From contig NW_005178726.1 in assembly GCF_000350225.1 (NCBI RefSeq), positions 202,329-266,328 of the forward strand: a DNA stretch of 64,000 bases, written 5' to 3'. Below, one piece after another: positions 28,650 through 38,483 of this stretch (within the stretch, counting starts at the first letter, position 1; each line of letters begins with the position of its first letter). The notes beneath the pieces were generated by a model. That model saw only the letters and a program-made list of their open reading frames with translations, was not told the origin of the DNA and made no database searches. The translations under genes were made by a program, and so were the position numbers. The DNA is from Chondrus crispus. Taxonomy: Eukaryota; Rhodophyta; Florideophyceae; Gigartinales; Gigartinaceae.

Positions 28650-31138
28650 AGAAGATGTTGAAAGGTGACGCAATAGTCTGACATGCATTCAGGGGCAGTC
28701 GAAAGGAGATCGATACGCGGAATAGAGAGTGCTCTGGGGCTGCGGAAATATTGTTGTTCTGACCGAATCTACTAGAGAGCGTTGTATTCTGCTTTGCAAA
28801 ACCGAGAGAAAATTATTTGATAGTCAACAGTCATGGATGCGTTTTCGAATGTGGAAAGGGAGTTTCAAATGTTTTCAATACTGCCGGTGCAGAAGTGATG
28901 CGGGAGTGTGTCAGCATTCCAGCTGAAACAGCGCAGTTGCAATGAAGCATAGCAGAAGCTGTAGCCTTTCGATATAGATTTTGCATCATGGACTGCGGGG
29001 ATTGGAAAATGGCTGTTTTAGAACTTTACTCTTTGTTGAGATCTTCGGAGAGTGATCTGATGGGAACGATGCTCTATATTTCAATAGTAGTGTGTGGTTT
29101 CGCTATAGCTGCAAAGGCGATCTCGGATGGGATACTGTTTGTGTATGCAGTGAATGCTATATAGGTGCGTGAGAAACAAGTTGGTGTACTATTCATGCTG
29201 TCAAGGCTGGGCGCGAGAGAGAAAGTAAAATCAGCAATCATATCAGACTCGTTTGATTCAACGCGACACAAAAATATACGGATCGAGTACAAGTTTGATG
29301 GGATCATCAGCATTGCCACTAACGGAAGAAGCTTTCAATATTTTGTTTCTGAATTCGGTGCATGTATCGAAAAAAACGCTACATGCTGCAACGTATCCTG
29401 GAAAAAGGGAGTGATGAGGAGCGGTGGAGCGATGGGCAAGAATATCTAAGAATCCGTAAAAGCACAAGGCTTGTGCGTTCAAGAATGCTTGCGTCGCCTC
29501 GTTCCAGTGTGTTTAAACAGGAAACCTTCCTTTGCATCTGGGGGTTAATCTGTGAAGGGTAGGGATTGTACTTGAGAAAACAAAAGGATAGCTGGATTAA
29601 CCACCGTAAAGAGATGAACAACTTGAATGAATGAAAATTTTCCAATTGAGTCAAAGGAGAGTTTGTTGCTCTCCGTTGTAGATTTTGTACCAGAAACTGT
29701 GGGGAGTGGAAAATATTTGTCTCTATGTGCTCCTCTTCAGTTTGTTGATGTCTACGGACAGTAGTCTATCTGTAGGAGAAAAGACACTCAACTTTTCAAT
29801 TTTAGTGCGCGGTTTCTCTGAGCTGCTGAGGCGATCTCAGATGTGACATTGTCATTTATGCAGTGAATGCGGTTTAGGTTTGTGAGAATCAAGTTAGGAG
29901 GCGTGCTGTCAACGCGGGAGCGGTGAGCAATCTTTTTATGACAAGAAATTAGCAATCGTGCAAGCCTGGTTCGGTCCGATGCCGTTCAATGGTTTGAGAA
30001 GAGTATAATTAGCATTAAGGGAAGAAGAAGAAGGGCTTTATAAGGGTGTCTGTGGTCTTGTTCCAGGTATCCAACATAAGTTGTTTATATTGCATACGGT
30101 ACTGTAGTTTCAAGCGGGCCGCTCTCTCCTTGCCACATCTACGAAGAGCACGAAAGGTGAAGCATTCGGGAAGATAAAGCATTCGGGAAGATATAGCAAG
30201 GACCGCACAAGAATTTTACCAAACCTCATCGTATGCGGTCCCCTGGACATGAAGCACCGAAATGTACACAACGGCACAGTGGACCCTGTATGGCACGATG
30301 ACATCAGTACTGGACCCATCCGAGCACGTGTCCAGGCACGCGCAGCAGCTTGCGTGGTACCAAGGGTACAGTACAATTGTACCGTTACCCTTCGAAGGGT
30401 ATATTTCAAAAGATCCGCGCAAGCCCCAGCGGCCCAATTTCGGTTTCCCTCCATTTCACCCGAGAATTCAACTGGTCCCTTGGGTAAACGCTGTCCATGT
30501 CCACGTGTGCTACGAATATCCCGCAGCCGCACCATTCCTCCACAGCTCGCGCCATGCCTGATCATGTGATATGATTGTGCCAGGCATTTCTCTCTCCACT
30601 CCCTCGCCAACGGCCGAGGCGCAGCGCATAGCCAATGCGTCGCGTGCCCGCCACGGCCGCACGGTGGCGTGGAGGATCGCGTCCAGTGGAACCGCGATCG
30701 CTGTCACAACTCGGACGCCGCCCCCCGTTGCAGCGTGGCCGACGGCGTCGCGGCCGTCACTGTGGCGGGGAGAGAGGGGATCGCGCAGCGCGGAGGAACA
30801 CCATCAAAACCCCGGAACGGGAGGGGAAGGCTGCCTGTTTACCATACAATACCGCGGCACGCGGCAATTAAAAAAGCATTACCAAATGCAAGATCGCGGC
30901 GCGGCGCCCAGCGCGGCGCCCAGCGCGGCGCGGCCGTGAACGGCGTGCGCGCCAGCGAAAGGCGGTGCGAAGTACGGCGGCGGGCGCGGTACGCCGGCGT
31001 TGGTGGCGGCTGCAGCCGGGCCACGAATGCGGTGGGGGGCTGGGGGCGATGCGAGCGGCGATCGGAGGAGTGCGTGCGAGGCGGCGGCAGCGAGGATCGG
31101 AAGAAGCAGGTGGGCAGGCGGCCAGCGTTATGTGGTGG
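28650..31138. other. Intergenic region with a diverged duplication; no gene supported
   Basis: AT-rich from 28.65 to 30.1 kb, then GC-rich. Sequence at about 29075-29255 (GTGTGGTTTCGCTATAGCTG ... GAATGC...AGGT) resembles about 29800-29965 in order and wording. A perfect TACCCTTCGAAGGGTA palindrome lies at 30386-30401, and a GGCGCCCAGC repeat at about 30898-30935. Open frames above 30.6 kb on the plus strand are GC-driven shadows. Confidence 0.45.
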
Positions 31139-31789
31139 TCAAGTTGGTGGCATAGGGTGTGCGCGGGGGGTCGGCGAGTCGGACGGGGGCGGGATCGAGG
31201 GAGAGCGAGGAGATGGGCGGGAGAGCGGGCTGTTGGGGCCGACGTCGAGGACCTCGACGCTGGCGCCGTCATCTGTGTGTACGCGGCCGGCGGAGGCGAG
31301 GAGCGGGCGGGCGGCGGGGTGTTGCGGGGCGGGGGCGTCCGGGAGCGGGGCGCGGGCGTACGCGGCGGCGACGGGGGCCGCGTGCGGGGCGAGGGCGATG
31401 TAGGCGCTGCGCTTGTGCACGTGGGCCGAGGCGAGCAGGGCCAAGGCGACGAGGGCGACGAAGGCGAAGAGGAGCGGGAGCCAGTCGTGGACGAAGCCGC
31501 GGTCCGAGACGCAGGCGTGCGTGAAGAAGGACGGGGCGGGGCAGGGCGGGGCGTGGGCGCGGCAGAGCACGGGGCCGCACAGGGTGTGGTCGCGCGAGGA
31601 GAGGACGGTGTCGCACGTGTGGCCGTACGGCAGCGGGACCGAGGTGAGGTTGGCGGAGCAGACGGTGCGGAGCGAGGGCGTGTGGTGGCAGCAGCGGCAC
31701 TCGCAGTGCGCGAGCGGGGCCGTGGCGAGGGAGAGGCACGGGAGGAGGAGGGGGAGGAGGAGGAGGAGGCGGAGAAAGAGGCGGGACAT
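31139..31789 (-). CDS. Cys-rich single-pass (type I) membrane protein, unknown function
   Basis: 216 residues from ATG 31789. A strong signal peptide (MSRLFLRLLLLLPLLL..., residues 1-24) starts the protein. A luminal or extracellular domain of about 75 residues follows, with ten cysteines (including CECRCC near residue 29) and one NLT glycosylation sequon at 47-49. A transmembrane helix at about 103-122 (WLPLLFAFVALVALALLAS) comes next, then an Ala/Pro-rich tail of about 90 residues. Translation from further upstream would place a Pro-rich stretch before the signal peptide, which argues for this ATG. The even number of Cys suggests disulfides. No family recognised. Two CACGTG boxes lie about 115-135 bp upstream. 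Confidence 0.6.
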   Translation of the reverse strand: MSRLFLRLLLLLPLLLPCLSLATAPLAHCECRCCHHTPSLRTVCSANLTSVPLPYGHTCDTVLSSRDHTLCGPVLCRAHAPPCPAPSFFTHACVSDRGFVHDWLPLLFAFVALVALALLASAHVHKRSAYIALAPHAAPVAAAYARAPLPDAPAPQHPAARPLLASAGRVHTDDGASVEVLDVGPNSPLSRPSPRSPSIPPPSDSPTPRAHPMPPT

Positions 31790-31798
31790 GGCGGGGAG

Positions 31799-31835
31799 GT
31801 GGCGGGAGGGAGGCGGGAGGGAGGCGGGAGGGAGG
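31799..31835. repeat. Purine-rich tandem repeat upstream of the membrane-protein gene
   Basis: Three copies of a GGCGGGAGGGA-type unit, then a longer G/A-rich run to about 31875. Several G-tracts could form a G-quadruplex on this strand. Confidence 0.7.
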
Positions 31836-31903
31836 AAGCGCGGGGGGGAGGGAGGGAGGGGAGATGGGAGGTGGATTCTTAAATTGGGCGGGGGGGGCGG
31901 TGA

Positions 31904-31925
31904 CACGTGGGCTTGAGGTCACGTG
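31904..31925. promoter_or_regulatory. Pair of CACGTG (G-box) motifs
   Basis: CACGTG at 31904-31909 and 31920-31925, both extended to CACGTGGG. The 16-bp spacing and the position 115-136 bp upstream of the membrane-protein ATG suggest a bHLH/bZIP-type site. Function is inferred. Confidence 0.45.
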
Positions 31926-32873
31926 GGTGTCTGTGGATGATGCGTACGAAATTAAGCAAGTCAATTTTGAAGTCAACTAAATTCAACGGACCTTCGATCT
32001 GCCACCCAGTATCTGACACGTGTACATGCGCCTTGATTCCCCACGGCATCGTTCAATTCGAATTCACTTGCCACGCCCTCTTCCTCTTTGCCACGCCCTT
32101 CCCCCCAGGGCTGGGCGTTGCGGTGCGGCGTGAAGAACGATGCGGCGCGGAGGGATGTGGGGAGGGTGGTGCAGATGACGGGTGGGGAGGATGCGGAGCT
32201 GCAGAGGAGGGGGTGGGGGTGAGGGTGGGGGATGTATGTGGATGCATCCTCCGGATGCATCCTCCGGATGCGACAAAGGACGCGTGCTGGGCGGATGCGG
32301 AGTGTCTCAGGATGAGGGAGAGCGTGGAGACTAGGGTGAGTGTGCAGAGGTTGGGGACGGTGTTGCAGGATGTGCTGCGGGGGTAGACGACAAGTGACCT
32401 CATGTGAGGTTGCTTTTCAACTTTAATTTCTCTCGACTTGTACTTGCTCAACAACAAGGAAAAAGATACTCTCGCCACTGCAGCTGATTTGTGTGTTGCG
32501 GAAGGATGGAGTTTGGTGAGATATGCAGATGTTTTCCAGCCTTTTTAGAATGCCTCTAATCGAGCTTAAAATGCTAACCGGGTATGGAACTTGATTAGAT
32601 TCTTAGTGTTTCTGTGTATTGACAACGGCTACAGATCCCAATGTTTTGCAAAATGTTATTGCCGAGGGCATGTTCGTTAAAGAAACGGAGTCCGAACTGA
32701 ATTTTTAAATTCAGCTAAACTTTTTTAAAAAAGTTTCGATTTAGCAAGGCTGTCCGTAAAGTCGCGAAAACGCTTGTTTTTGGGGGCGTGTTTGCTCATA
32801 TTTTCTGAACGTAAAATTTTCAGACAACGCGTTTGGCAAAACTCACATCATACCGAAAACTGGGGGCATGTGA
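31926..32873. other. Intergenic region with inverted repeats
   Basis: No gene supported. GC-rich low complexity runs to 32.4 kb, including a doubled GGATGCATCCTCC near 32240-32272. AT-rich sequence follows, with a CTGAATTT hairpin (32697-32714) followed at once by a perfect 20-bp palindrome (32717-32736). Confidence 0.5.
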
Positions 32874-33270
32874 GTTTTCTGCGAGTTTCACATCCGCCTG
32901 ATCACAGCAGTGCTGGATCAAGGCGTCTTGAAGGAAAACGAAGTGGGGTGTGGGGTTTCTGTTCTTTTCATCAGCACAAACGAGTCTCAGACTGCACGGG
33001 TCGTATCGATATGCGTCATGGACGCCCCTATCCCTTCATCTGCGCAGAGTGCATCAACGGATCAAAGCGCGACAAGATCTGCTACAGATGCCGCCGAAGC
33101 AGCCGCGAAAGATAGATAGGTAGAAGCTTCTAAAAAGCGGTCCTCTCCAAACGGCCCCCCTCAGGCTGTCAAGAAGACAAAACACATCGCTCTTTCGACT
33201 GAGAACGTTTCAATCCTTGTGGCGAGCTACAATATTCGCTTCAGCGAGTATTCGCGCAGGTGCACGTGAT
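32874..33270 (+). pseudogene. Gene fragment of unknown family with one in-frame TAG
   Basis: A single frame reads through HIRLITAVLDQGVLKENEVG, VLFISTNESQTARVV and an Ala/Ser-rich stretch to TAG (33117-33119). It then continues in the same frame through SSPNGPPQAVKKTKHIALST and VSILVASYNIRF to TGA at about 33268. The upstream border is a TGA at 32871. The sequence before it could hold an acceptor site, so this may be a terminal exon instead of a relic. It ends 50 bp before repeat R1. No family recognised. Confidence 0.3.
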
Positions 33271-33318
33271 CCGTCGGGCGGCACAACGATGTACACGTGT
33301 ACTGTACCAGACTTGCGT

Positions 33319-33963
33319 TTGTTGCGGGCAGGCACGCTGCTGGAGGGCAGTCCGCAAAACTCGTGGTGGAATTTTTTCAATCTCGGGTTTACTTTACGTC
33401 CAGCGATTTTGTGGGCAAATGAAAAAAACACATAAATAAAATAACGCACTGTGCGCGTTATTTTACGGACAACCTTAATATATTTTTGTACTGTAAACAG
33501 CAATGACGTGAGGCCATACCTCACCTCATTAAACTTTACTGTATCTGGCAAATCGCTTGTCGTCCAGCTACACACTACAGTAGTGGCGGAGATACTGTAG
33601 ATATAAAGGGGAGAAAGGATAAAGGTAGATACTGTAGATGGGGAGGGGGCGCTCATTGCGCACGCTGTTCTGTTATACAGAATATGTACGTACGTACTGT
33701 TGTACTGTACGGTACTTGCACTCAGCGCTTCGGCGCGATAGCGGATTGTTGTTGGTGTGAGATGCCTGCAAATTCCGTGTGGTGCGTGTAAGATATTCCG
33801 ACAGGGGCTACCCTTCGAGGGTCTTAGCTCTGTTGTAAATAAAGATGTAACCCTTCGAAGAGTACGGCTTTAACACTGTCAAAAAAGTTGCCAACGATAT
33901 GACGACAATCTGCAGCGCACAGGCGGTACAGTACTGCACTGCACTGTTCAATACCGGTGGGTA
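33319..33963. repeat. Dispersed repeat R1, copy 1
   Basis: About 645 bp that recurs almost unchanged at 62232-63745, where it is interrupted by an 877-bp insertion. It starts TTGTTGCGGGCAGGCACG. It includes a hairpin (AAATAACGC...GCGTTATTT), a TATAAA at 33602-33607, an AATAAA near 33838 and two TACCCTTCGA-type palindrome variants. No convincing ORF. Nature unknown: LTR-like or a fragment of a larger element. Confidence 0.9.
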
Positions 33964-35348
33964 CGGTACCGCCAATAATTATAGCCGCACCCCACAAATA
34001 TGCATTGCTGGTAAAGGAATCTTACTTTGCATAAAAAACTGCTTTGTCCTTGACGCATTCCTGCACGCCGAGTGCAAAACAATGCTCAGATTTTGAAACG
34101 CATCAATAGTTTGGAAGATATGCATCAAAAACCATTTATGGGGTGACAGTAATTATAGAGTACAGTGCTTCTAAACAACCATAACTCTGGTTCAGTACTT
34201 CGTAGGGCCACCTTTGGCCATCGCACAGTCAAAGCAACGCTGCTGCATGCTCCCTACTAACTTATCCAACGTCTCAGTGTTGATATTTTCTCAGCAGTCC
34301 ATTATACATTCGAGTAGCTCATCGATATTATTAAACTGCCTTTCATGTGCGTACACTTTCCTTGCCAAGATCCCCCAACGATTTTCTATAGAGTTGAGGT
34401 CAGGGGACTTGGCAGGCCAGTCCATAACGTGCACTTCCTCCTCTTCAAACCATTCGTAAACGCGATTAGCACGGTGTACAGCTGCACGATCTTGCATAAA
34501 CGTCCAGCTAGGACCGAGCTCTTGATCAACAAAAGGAACGAGATTGGTCTCAAGAGTCTGAATATGCTTGAGCGCATTCTGCTTCCCTTCTAAAACGACC
34601 AAGTCACACTTCTTTTTCCCAGCAAATGCACCCCAAACCATCATCAAATCACCCCCTTGCTGCCACTTTGAAACACCCTTTCTATCCTTTCGTAAGTCAT
34701 GCCAATAAAAGGCAAAGCCGTCTGGTCCGTCGAGATTAAACTTCTTCTCGTCAGACCAGACTACATTTGCCCAATCACCAGCCGTCCAGGTCACCTTATC
34801 TCGATCCCAACTTTCTCGTGCGATTTTGTGGCGCGGAAGCATCATTTGTGCTCCTTTTCTTGTTCTGTTGAGCTCGGGGGCTTTCAAGTAGTTAGCTACT
34901 ACTTTTGCGGACCTGCCTAGATGCTTGGCGATGCGACATATCGACCACTGAGCATCATGCAGGCCCGCAATTTTTCCTTTTTCTTCAGCCGTTAAGGATT
35001 TACCGCGCGGCATAATTGGGGGGTCTGTTGGGTACTTTTTTGCACGGAAGGCTCTTTGTGTTGAAGCGTATTATATTGGGCTTTTAACGCGCTAAAGAAC
35101 GCGGCAAGGAGTCTTTCGGTTGCCGAGTTCTTGGCGCGAGAATCTACTGTACTCTATACTTAATGTCACCCCATGAATACACATGTATCAATATCTGCAA
35201 AAGTATTTATGCTTTGCAAAATCTGATTGCAGATTCGGACTTAACACGCCTTGTTTTATCAAGAATGTTGTTGTTTTTTATGCAACGTGTGCTGCGTGCC
35301 ACAGCACGGCACAACTTGGGGGTGCCGCTATAAATAATGGCGGTACTG
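33964..35348 (-). mobile_element. Tc1/mariner element with paired (IR/DR-type) terminal repeats
   Basis: A 1385-bp element bounded by TA on each side (33962-33963, 35349-35350). The outer ends read CGGTACCGCCAATAATTATA on the left and CAGTACCGCCATTATTTATA on the right (reverse complement). A second, related inverted pair lies about 175 bp inside, starting TGGGGTGACA (34139-34166 and 35146-35173). Both share an AATTATAG core. Two transposase-binding repeats per end is the IR/DR layout of some Tc1 elements. The alternative is one element nested in another. It encodes a shortened transposase. Confidence 0.8.
34291..35013 (-). pseudogene. Tc1/mariner transposase, internally deleted
   Basis: 240 codons from ATG 35013. 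An N-terminal helix-turn-helix (residues about 1-48: LTAEEKGKIAGLH...IAKHLGRSAKVVANYL) is followed by the DDE core: VVWSDEKKFNLDG (first Asp), TFMQDRAAVHRA (second Asp), SPDLNSIENRWG (Glu). The second Asp and the Glu are separated by 34 residues (DD34E, Tc1 type). Family members are about 340 residues. Here the second DNA-binding helix-turn-helix and linker between residues about 55 and 75 are largely missing, so the protein is probably inactive although the frame is open. Confidence 0.88.
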
Positions 35349-35350
35349 TA

Positions 35351-36037
35351 CTGTTATGGGATTATTGGCCATATTTGGATCAAGGATCAGACGGATGTGG
35401 CTGAGGTAGGGATACTGATATGGGGCTGCGATAAAGGGAGGAACCAGGTGGCAAAGTAATCAGAATGACTGCTGGGCTGCTGCCGCTATCCTTTTGTTGC
35501 TATGTTAGGTCGCTGCTTAAGTACTGATTTCTCGCGTCTCTTTGCTGCTGCATCTATCGTCTATGCCATATTACTGCGCGCTGCACTTGCCGTTTGCGGT
35601 GCTTTGTTAATTGAGGCAGAGCTCGTGCTTCTCGCTATGTTCATTGCTTGCATGCTGCCACTCTATCTATGCCGCTGATAGAGCTGGTCAAGGTTGCGAC
35701 CTTTCCTCCGAGTAGAGGATTGCATTCGCCAATATTGCATTGCCGCTGCTGCGTTTGCCCTTTCGTCTCCATAGCAAAATGTGCTGCGTATTCAGGTACG
35801 TCGACATGTTCTTGAGTGCCAGTCGATTCGCACGTGTACCTTCATTTACAGAAACCCGATCATTAATCGAATCAGGATATCTGGTTTCACAACTGTACAA
35901 AAATCGCAGGTTTCACGATTTCAAATTTTTTTCAATTTACGCCTGTAGGGAAGGTACTGTGCGCGATTAAAGTGTAGAGACCCCCACTGGGGGTCAAGGC
36001 AGTTGTCGGTACGACTCCGTCTCACTGAGGGGGGGTC
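35351..36037. other. Intergenic, no gene supported
   Basis: Apart from a GACCCCCACTGGGGGTC hairpin near 35983-35999, nothing was recognised. Confidence 0.45.
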
Positions 36038-36041
36038 TTAA

Positions 36042-37255
36042 CTTGCCCGAGTTTGCTTTGCTTGCCCGAGTGTGCCGGTCATTTATTAATTTTTTAATGT
36101 AAGTACACGCCTTCCCCTTACGTTAGTAGTGCACAGGTGTCCTTTCCCTTACGTTAGTAGTGGACAGGTGTCCCAGAGCGACGATGCTGAGTTACAGAGG
36201 CATACAGCGCCATAAATTGCCAGAACACAACGGGGAGGACACTGTGGGTTCTACAAATTCGCTCCGAGGACGCATCGACAGGGACGTGACATGCTGCAGC
36301 GTCAAACAACTTCGCCCAAGGGACGCGTCGACATGGACGCGAGACGCTGCAGCGTCGCTCGCTTCCGACCCAGAACGTGGCCATTGCGGGTGATCCCGGA
36401 TCACCGGGATAAATAACTGATCTCACCCCTACTTCTCTCCTTACTCCGCGGGATAGCGTATCTATCGCCGGCGCTGTGTGGTCAAAAAACGGATCTACGA
36501 CCACTGCCCAGTATCGCCGTTCGCCTCCCCTCCTTTCTTCTCAATCTAATCACTCCTACGCAATGCACGGCAATAGAATCATCACTGCTACGACTGCACT
36601 AACCGCAACCGCAGCTCTATTCTCCCTCCTTTCATTGCACCAAGCTATTTCAAACTATCCTCCACCCCGAAAATTCACAGAGCCCTTAGATCTCCGACGG
36701 GGATGGACCTTTGTCAGAGCCAACAGGATTTTTAACGACAAAGAATTCAGTCGTACATACCGTATGGAGGGGGGGATAATATTTGGTCAGAAGCGCCCGC
36801 TGCAGACGAGGAAGCAATAGTGAGAGACTTTGCGTTGGTGGCCCCTGTCTTCCGAATGGTGGGAGTCGGAGAGATGCGCCAGAGGCGCGGAGAACGGCGC
36901 ACGTGGCATTGAGGTGTGGAAGCCATTTTCAGGAAAGTAGTAGGCAGAGAGGTGCTTCGTAGAGTTGGGTTGCCTTTGCGAGATGGCAGGTGCATAGATT
37001 TTTGCAAAGGGGGAGTTGAGGATGTTTTCGGCAAGGGGCAAGCACTGCGTCCACCGGAGCACAGCGTCCAAATTCGAAAGTTACAAACTTACAAAAGTAG
37101 CCAATATATGATTGACATTTGTCATTACACACTGACATAACTTCAGCTTGCAGTGTAGGGTCGTACTTAGTTTCAAATCATATATTAACGCCCAGTAGCC
37201 AATAGTAGTGCAAATCATGGCTCGGGGCAAGCAAACCCGGGCAAACTCGGGCAAG
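36042..37255. mobile_element. TTAA-flanked non-autonomous element (piggyBac-like MITE candidate)
   Basis: 1214 bp with inverted ends CTTGCCCGAGTTTGC (left) and GCAAACTCGGGCAAG (right); the similarity extends to about 40 bp with a 6-bp gap. TTAA flanks both sides (36038-36041, 37256-37259), as for piggyBac insertions. The surrounding GTC...GAC means that the empty site would be the palindrome GTCTTAAGAC, so a longer TIR is an alternative reading. A 30-bp direct repeat (TCCCTTACGTTAGTAGTGSA type) lies at 36113-36173. Short frames at 36476-36820 and 36916-37140 have no clear homology. Confidence 0.65.
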
Positions 37256-38483
37256 TTAAGACGCTCCCTGATTACTATTTTGCTATTTCCGGAGACCTCC
37301 AATGACAACCACGGAGAAAGAGTCAGGATGCAGAGCTGTATCCTTGACAGTTTCCACAGATTCCAGCCTGGGCCATATTCCTAAATGGCGAGCACATGAT
37401 CACACTCTCCTGCCGCCCGAGCAGTATGGAAACTGACGAGAACCGCGCCGACACCTAACAATAACCCTGGTCCTAGCTCTGAGACAATCTCTGTTCACGG
37501 TCCACGCCACCATTGCCGATGGCACTGTCTCCGCTGGCCCATCTGCACCGAACAGCCCGCTCACGCCATCTCATCACGCCCCGTCGAGCCCCGCTCCAGA
37601 TAATCTTTTTAAACAATTGAACTTGAAGACACGATTTGATGGTTCAGTCTCAAATTCTTAGAATGCAAATTCCGCAAGGCGTAGTCACTGCAACTACTCA
37701 CGCATGCAGTCTTTTGATACACGCAAGACAACACCAATAGGGAAGTCAGCGCATAATAGATGCTATGGAGTGGTATCAAACCAAGGATCAAGCCTACTCT
37801 CATCGCCGCCAACCACGGAGCAGCAAGCAAATTGACATGACCACCAGATACTCCTGAGGAATCACCGAAATTGTAGTACCGTCGCCGCACTGACGAAACG
37901 TCCTTATAAAATCCGCTTTCGCCTATCAAGTAAGACAAACTCACTCAATGGGAATCTCGAGATTACCTCTACGATGACATTTTCGAGAAAGAAGGCGGGA
38001 AAGAGCAACGAGCAAAAAACTAAACGAGTTTATTCTCCGTCGGCAATGGGGCAGAGGCTCCCTCGCCGGATCGGAAGTTCGAAACGTATAGCGTTCGCTG
38101 CAAGCGAGCGCGCCTCTCGTGCGCATTGAACACCCTAGAAATTTAGGTACTCTTCGAAGGGTACTGTCGTCCGGCTTGATGAAGACAGTCCCCAAATCTG
38201 CAATTGACAACTTGTTCGGAGACAGTGTCGAAATCTGTAAGCGACGAGGTCATAGAAGACAATCCCCAAGCTCTGACTACGAGGTGACTGTCAGCATGTT
38301 CGTTCTCAGTATGTTCGTTGCATCGACAATTTATCAATCAGACATCTGTATCAGTTAGAGTTTCTCTTTATTAGGATTGCGCAACAACTCTACCCAGCCC
38401 TATGGCAGCGACAGGTACAATGGCAGCCGTATTAGAGTGTCATGAAAGCCTCATTGGAGTTCAATGGACCGCAATTCAAAACC
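37256..38483. other. Intergenic region, no gene supported
   Basis: A minus-strand frame at 37609-37944 has a hydrophobic stretch but starts without ATG. A GTGAGT donor-like site lies between it and another short frame (37941-38210), so a spliced gene is conceivable but unsupported. A near-perfect copy of the TACCCTTCGAAGGGTA palindrome lies at about 38148-38163. Confidence 0.4.

Noticed and set aside
30669-31916. Plus-strand frames of 160-305 codons opposite the membrane-protein gene
   Set aside because: Gly/Arg/Glu low-complexity shadows of a GC-rich gene. The minus strand has the signal peptide and TM helix.
33319-33963. Repeat R1 as a solo LTR
   Set aside because: It has a TATA box and an AATAAA, but no TG...CA ends with a TSD could be found in either copy.
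37609-38210. Spliced gene from two short minus-strand frames
   Set aside because: The frames lack ATG starts or conserved sequence. A donor-like GTGAGT alone is too weak.
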